Source: Hydra vulgaris (lineage: Eukaryota; Cnidaria; Hydrozoa; Anthoathecata; Hydridae). From it: a DNA stretch of 64,000 nt. Made by a program: the position numbers and the translations under genes. Below, piece after piece: positions 59,524 to 64,000 of the stretch; the first letter of the stretch is position 1; each line of letters begins with the position of its first letter. Below the pieces are notes generated by a model. It ran no database searches. It was given only the letters and a program-made list of their open reading frames with translations, and was not told the origin of the DNA. The stretch spans positions 51,137,001 to 51,201,000 of the forward strand of contig NC_088934.1 of NCBI RefSeq assembly GCF_038396675.1, read 5' to 3'.

Positions 59524-62327
59524 CTGTTCAAGAAAAATCCTTCCATAATCACTGAGACAATCAATAAAATTGAAAAACGTGTTGAGCTAAACTGTTCCCA
59601 AACAGCTGAACTGTTACTTGGAAAATGTAATTTATCACAACGTGGTTATAAAAGTCTAAGAGCTATTATGTCAAAAAATTTAATGACTTGCCAACTTATA
59701 CGAAAGTACGAGAATACTGTTTAACTGCAGAAGTAGGTAAAATATTAAAAATTCACAATGATAGTGAAAGTATTTGTAAGTGTATGGGAGCTAGGAAAAA
59801 TCTTGCAGAAACTCTACAATGTATTATTTTATGTAAAAAGTTACTGCATGAAATGGAATTTCTTAGTATTGAAAAACAAGCAGATTTGTTTACATATTTA
59901 TAGCAAATTGATTCAAAATTGTATAATTCTATTGATTCAACAAAAAGCACTCTCTTTATAAAAGACACTGGTGATAATTTCCTGGCTGCATCTAGATTTC
60001 CAACAGAACAGACATCGTTTCCACTCCTAAATTTAAAAAAATTGATTAATTCTCCTAATGGACAGTTTATAACAACACTGTGGAGAGGTAGTGAATCCAA
60101 AATTATGCTTGATACTCATATCAAGTGTCATTATGAAGAATTTACTGACCTTATCATACATGGCATTAATTTAGTAACTCTAGAAAATAATTCAGTTTAG
60201 CGCTTTAACGTACTTTGTTTTTTTGTGGCCGATATAGGTTTCTTGAAGAACATAATTGGTTTATGTTCATGAACATCAACTTATGGATGCTACCATTGTG
60301 TACTAAAGAAAGACAAATAGTCTTTAAAAATTAAGCAATCTGGAGAAAAGCGTAGTGTTGCTGTAATGACAGAGTTGGGTAAAAAAGTGGAGTCTGTCTT
60401 GAGTGAAACACTTGACCACAATTCTGCATTGTTCAAAACAACTCAGCTTGAAAATTGTGACCAATGGGTAAAAAAAATAATTAAAATAATATAAAATTAT
60501 AAAAAAAAAATTATAAAAAAATATATTACAAAATAATTTTTTTAAACTAGTATTTAAGTCAATAAACTGATAATTTCTAAAATAATAATATAGGGAATCA
60601 ATAATGTTTCCTCAAAACTTTAGGTGTATGTGTATATACAATTATTAAATTCCTAATTATTTTAACTTTTTAGACCACAATGTTGTTCAAGGGTTTTGTT
60701 ATTGACTTAATGCCACCATGTGGTTTACATCTTATATTGGCACATCACAGATATATGTACAAGTTTATGTTTAATATCATAAATAAAAGGAACATGGAAA
60801 ACAGAATTGGTAAGGCATTTCGAAATATTGGTTGTACTTATTTGGCTTATCTAATTGAACAATATTTTAAAAAGTAATTAAAATCTACAAATAATAATAT
60901 GATGTATATGCCATTGTGTTGTAATTATTTAAAATCTATCAATCAATTTTATATAGAATCGTCTGTTTTTTGTAACAAAAACAACAAAAATTGAGATTGC
61001 ACAACTAGGTTGTTTTATCCAAATTTTAGTCATACTGCCAATTAAAAATGTTATGAGTTAATATATCTGTGTCAGGTTTTTCTAATTCATACACACAAGT
61101 TGTATAATACAAACTCAAACAACAATATGCTCATACGTAATATTTTATATGTCAAACCAAAAAATATCATCATTTCACAGTTGCTGTTCCACTTTGATAA
61201 AAAAGCTTTTATTTACCTAGTTTTTTCTGGAACTCTTTATTTTCCTTCTATTTTCCTAATTTATATTTGTTATTGCTACAACTTTTATGTAGGAAAAAAA
61301 TTATTTAATAATGACATGATTTATTTATCTTTGTATTATTTCTTTAATCCTGTATGTACAGTGTTGTGGCTGGGGGTGTTCAGAGGCCTAAAAACCTATC
61401 ATTAGGATCCCAAAATTTTAAAAAACCTTTGATTAATAGGTATCATTCAAATAAACAAAAAGCTCAAATATGGCCGTCTAAAAGTTAAAATAGGGCCCCT
61501 TAATTGGGGTAGCCTAGCCACGCCCCTGTGTATGTAAGACCAATATAGAATTTCAAAGTTAATTTTTATGACATTATTTTATAGCAAAAAGAAGAGCTAT
61601 GATGGTTCTGAAACTTTAAAAATCATTGGAAATGATTGTAAGTTGTTGGAATCAAACATTGATACTTTTTTGAATAGTTTTCTTGCAGACGGAGAAAATT
61701 GGCATGATCAAAGAGCCTAGAAATTGCGACAAATGCTCGACCTCTACATAAGATTAGCCAGTCTTGCTAAGTATTTTTTTATGTTTTATGCTTTTCTAAT
61801 TCATTGTTTGAAATTTTCGTTGCCTATAAGGGTATAATGTTATTAAATGTTTAGCTAAATGTAACTATTTTAGCGATGTTAAATCAACAGCTCCTGACTT
61901 GTCTGGTACTTTTAATGAAAGGTGTGAAGAGTATTTTCAAAAATTTATTATCTGTGCTGGATCTGATTGTATTGAAGAAATGCCATACTTATATTACTTA
62001 AGAAGTCATGTTGGAAAGCTTATGGTATTTTATGCTCGATTTGGATGGGGTTATGGAATGTTTAACTGTAACGCAAGTGAGCATTTAAATAAACAAATCA
62101 AGTTTTCAGAGATTAACGAGACGAATTTAGACAGAGCAAGCTTCCAAACCATAATTAGGTTAATGCGTTTACAACAATTTATACTAACAGATTCAGTTAT
62201 GCCAAAGACAAAAGAGATAATTTGTTCTGTGTGCAAAATACCTGGCTACAATAAGAAAAATAAAAGCTGTCCTCTACACCCTAGTCACACACCAATACAA
62301 TTTGAAGAATCAGACAAAGAAGTTTAA
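59524..62327 (+). pseudogene. Spliced DDE-like gene with CxxC and H-x4-H motifs, decayed
   Basis: Exon blocks in order. 59524-60465: [85 protein letters not shown] at 60288-60299. Donor GTAAAA; acceptor TTTTTAG at about 60673. 60674-60875: GFVIDLMPPCGLHLILAHHR and IGKAFRNIGCTYLAYLIEQY. Acceptor TTTATAG at 61584: YDGSETLKIIGNDCKLLESN. Acceptor ATTTTAG at 61873: DLSGTFNERCEEYFQKF, EEMPYLYYLRSHVGKLM, FNCNASEHLNKQIKFSE (Glu codon 62079-62081), and a Cys-rich tail CSVCKIPGYNKKNKSCPLHP. Stops at about 59901, 60198, 60271 and 61718 plus a frameshift at about 59675. The Asp, CxxC, H-x4-H, Glu order resembles the insertion-domain pattern of RAG1/Transib and CACTA transposases. I cannot name the family. 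Confidence 0.55.
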
Positions 62328-62699
62328 CAAAAAAAATTTATATGAGAAGACTTTTACTTTCACTTCTATAAAGTAAAAAAAAATTAATTGTTTTTATAAA
62401 TTAAACACTAAGTTAATGAAATATCAAGTTAATTTCTTCGATTTTATTCTTTGTAGTCGATTTATGCACATTACCGAGTGTGTATTTGTATATACATTAT
62501 ACGGAATAGAATGTATATACGTGTATACACTATACTACCGAGTGTGTATACATTTAGGGTGTGTACAGGTACATTTGATGTATACGCACTCCGCAGAGTG
62601 TGCATACATCAAATAAAGTGCATACATCAAATGTGAGTTTACATGTAAGAGCACTCGATCTGTGTAAGTAGTATATATTGAGAGTTCTGGGCCATGCCG
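62328..62699. other. Spacer rich in GTGTATAC-type words
   Basis: Contains ACCGAGTGTGTAT twice, and an inverted repeat at 62570-62612 (CATTTGATGTATACGCACTC with its inverse around CGCAG), followed by a third copy of CATACATCAAAT. Confidence 0.6.
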
Positions 62700-62945
62700 T
62701 TTTTAACCATTAATTCATCCACAATTTTAAGATCAATTTTAACCATTAATTCATCCACAATTTTAACAATAATTTTAGCCATTAATCTACCTGCAATTTA
62801 ATTATTATTTTAACCATTAATCTAACCACAATTTTAACAACAATTTCAACCAATAATTCAACCACAATTTAATTTATTATTTCAACCATTAATCTAACCA
62901 CAATTTAATTTATTATTTTAAGCATTAATCTAACCACAATTTCGA
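62700..62945. repeat. Minisatellite, unit about 34-38 bp
   Basis: About seven units of TTTTAACCATTAATCTAACC plus ACAATTTTAA, with TTCATCC and CTACCTGC variants. Confidence 0.85.
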
Positions 62946-62946
62946 T

Positions 62947-64000
62947 TCATAGTATATTTAATTTTTTATCTTCTTCACAATCTACTGGTTCCTGTTCTAC
63001 TGGTTCCTGTTCTGCATCTTGTTCTGTTGTATTGTTTCTTAATATATAGTGACCATATGCCAATGTATGAATTCCATCTTCTAATATGACGCTTTTATCA
63101 TCTTCTGCACTTAATGCTACTTTATTAATCTCTTCTGTATAAACTTCATGTGCATGTGATCTTATAATATTCATTTTCCTAATGTGATCTTTTCTATTAA
63201 GTAAACAATCTTTATAATCGTCGTGTGTTATGTAGTTCTTAACAACATTCTTTTTTACTCCTTTACATCTTTTGTTTTCTTTTCCGTTCATCTTGTATGA
63301 ATACATCTTGAATCTTAATCCTACAAATTCTTCAATTTGTTTTCCTCCTGCTTCATCTTTAAACATTCCAAGTACTTTTTTATTTAATCCAACTTTAAAT
63401 CCGTTATTAATTGCTGGATGATTTGGAACAAATTCACTAGTATCAAATTTACTTTCAATATCGTTTTTAATATCTTCATAAAAATCCTCTGTTTTTATTT
63501 CGTATGCTAATGAACCTGTATCTGTGAATAAGAGTTTGGCTTTATCAGAATATTTTTTCTTTATATAATCATAATGAAATTCATTCATTAGAGTTTTGCT
63601 CAAATCTAATATACACATTCCTAAGTAAATTGGCTTGTTATACTTTAATTTGGTTCTCTTCATATGAATGGCTATTAAATTTTCATCAAATATTGTCCTA
63701 CTTTCATAGTTTGGTCTTGATGCTAATTTAACAGCTTCATCTCTGTTTGTGACTAACCTTACATCAACTCTTTTTTCAATATTTTCCATTGTTTTTCCAA
63801 AGACTGAATTGTTCATGAGTTTAAAGAAATCTTTTTCAAATTCATTTGTTGCTTTAGTCCTAAGATTAGTATTCAGTTCAATGTAATCACATAACCATGC
63901 ACTTTCTTCAAAGCTTATTCCTCTATGGATTTTTGTTATATTTAATCCTAATCTTTCATACAATTTAAGATTGGTATAATGTACCACATAATTTTTCTTA
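62947..64000 (-). CDS. Protein-primed B-family DNA polymerase, Polinton/Maverick type, C-terminal part, cut by window edge
   Basis: The frame is open to the edge of the window and has no start inside it. About 350 codons are visible. Recognised palm blocks: the region TNLKLYERLGLNITKIHRGI, motif B as FFKLMNNSVFGKTMEN (about 63815), and motif C as LLFTDTGSLAYEI. The family's motif C has two aspartates (DTDS); here the second is Gly (codon 63514-63516), which a single A-to-G change on the coding strand would explain. Then FKVGLNKKVLGMFKDE, FVGLRFKMYSYK and a thumb-like lysine-rich part follow, ending with acidic EPVEQEPVDCEEDK. Products of this family replicate self-synthesising DNA transposons and related virus-like elements. 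No other Polinton gene is in view on the low-coordinate side, so this may be the last gene or a fragment. Catalysis is probably lost. Confidence 0.85.
   Translation of the reverse strand, partial: KKNYVVHYTNLKLYERLGLNITKIHRGISFEESAWLCDYIELNTNLRTKATNEFEKDFFKLMNNSVFGKTMENIEKRVDVRLVTNRDEAVKLASRPNYESRTIFDENLIAIHMKRTKLKYNKPIYLGMCILDLSKTLMNEFHYDYIKKKYSDKAKLLFTDTGSLAYEIKTEDFYEDIKNDIESKFDTSEFVPNHPAINNGFKVGLNKKVLGMFKDEAGGKQIEEFVGLRFKMYSYKMNGKENKRCKGVKKNVVKNYITHDDYKDCLLNRKDHIRKMNIIRSHAHEVYTEEINKVALSAEDDKSVILEDGIHTLAYGHYILRNNTTEQDAEQEPVEQEPVDCEEDKKLNIL

Noticed and set aside
62051..62236. Minus-strand frame inside the 61.9-62.3 kb exon
   Set aside because: Shadow of the plus-strand exon, which carries the family motifs.

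Overview
The window is very AT-rich metazoan DNA. It has long pure (TA)n arrays, introns with GT/AG ends, and several eukaryotic transposable-element (TE) superfamilies, with no bacterial or phage signals. The mix of elements fits a cnidarian, most probably Hydra. That is an inference from composition and from remembered protein families, not a database match. I see no convincing intact host gene. Nearly all recognisable coding sequence belongs to TEs at different stages of decay.

Layout. 1-1620: right-hand part of a Tc1-like element of the IR/DR type. 2.1-2.9 kb: decayed LINE. 5.8-6.3 kb: minisatellite. 6416-9328: complete pogo/Tigger-like element, nested in a tRNA-derived SINE (6352-6412 plus 9331-9433). 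9.4-11.1 kb: foldbacks, a TA-flanked palindromic MITE, a second SINE and MITE pieces. 14.7-15.8 kb: decayed transposase-like gene. 16052-18100: Tc1 copy B, with a cluster of heat-shock-element-like sites, a TATA box and a broken transposase. 21.5-22.1 kb: TA arrays around a 72-bp palindrome. 22.5-24.1 kb: another decayed transposase-like gene. 24.7-30.1 kb: nearly complete two-ORF LINE on the minus strand, split by a mariner element (27298-28585). 31.7-34.9 kb: hAT MITE, LINE tail, Penelope-like remnant and hairpins. 35.2-37.0 kb: large DDE-like ORF with a QNRN motif. 37829-38983: second mariner. 41.3-42.6 kb: Tc1/mariner element with an IEDFW motif. 43.6-44.9 kb: AC-like hAT. 46099-47748: Tc1 copy C, same family as B but inverted. 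47949-51439: complete hAT element with a perfect 8-bp duplication, itself hit by a 240-bp MITE. 53.6-55.6 kb: KDZ-like transposase remnant. 56.67-57.44 kb: tandem array whose unit looks like a 24-nt micro-exon plus a short intron. 59.5-62.3 kb: spliced, decayed transposase-like gene with CxxC and H-x4-H motifs. 62.9-64.0 kb: 3' part of a Polinton/Maverick-type protein-primed DNA polymerase, cut by the window edge.

How the parts relate. Three nested insertions can be read at base resolution: pogo in SINE, mariner in LINE, and MITE in hAT. In the last two, removing the insert and one TA copy restores the host reading frame. Many (TA)n arrays abut TE ends. The two most unusual signals are the heat-shock-like promoter of the B/C Tc1 family and the micro-exon-like array.
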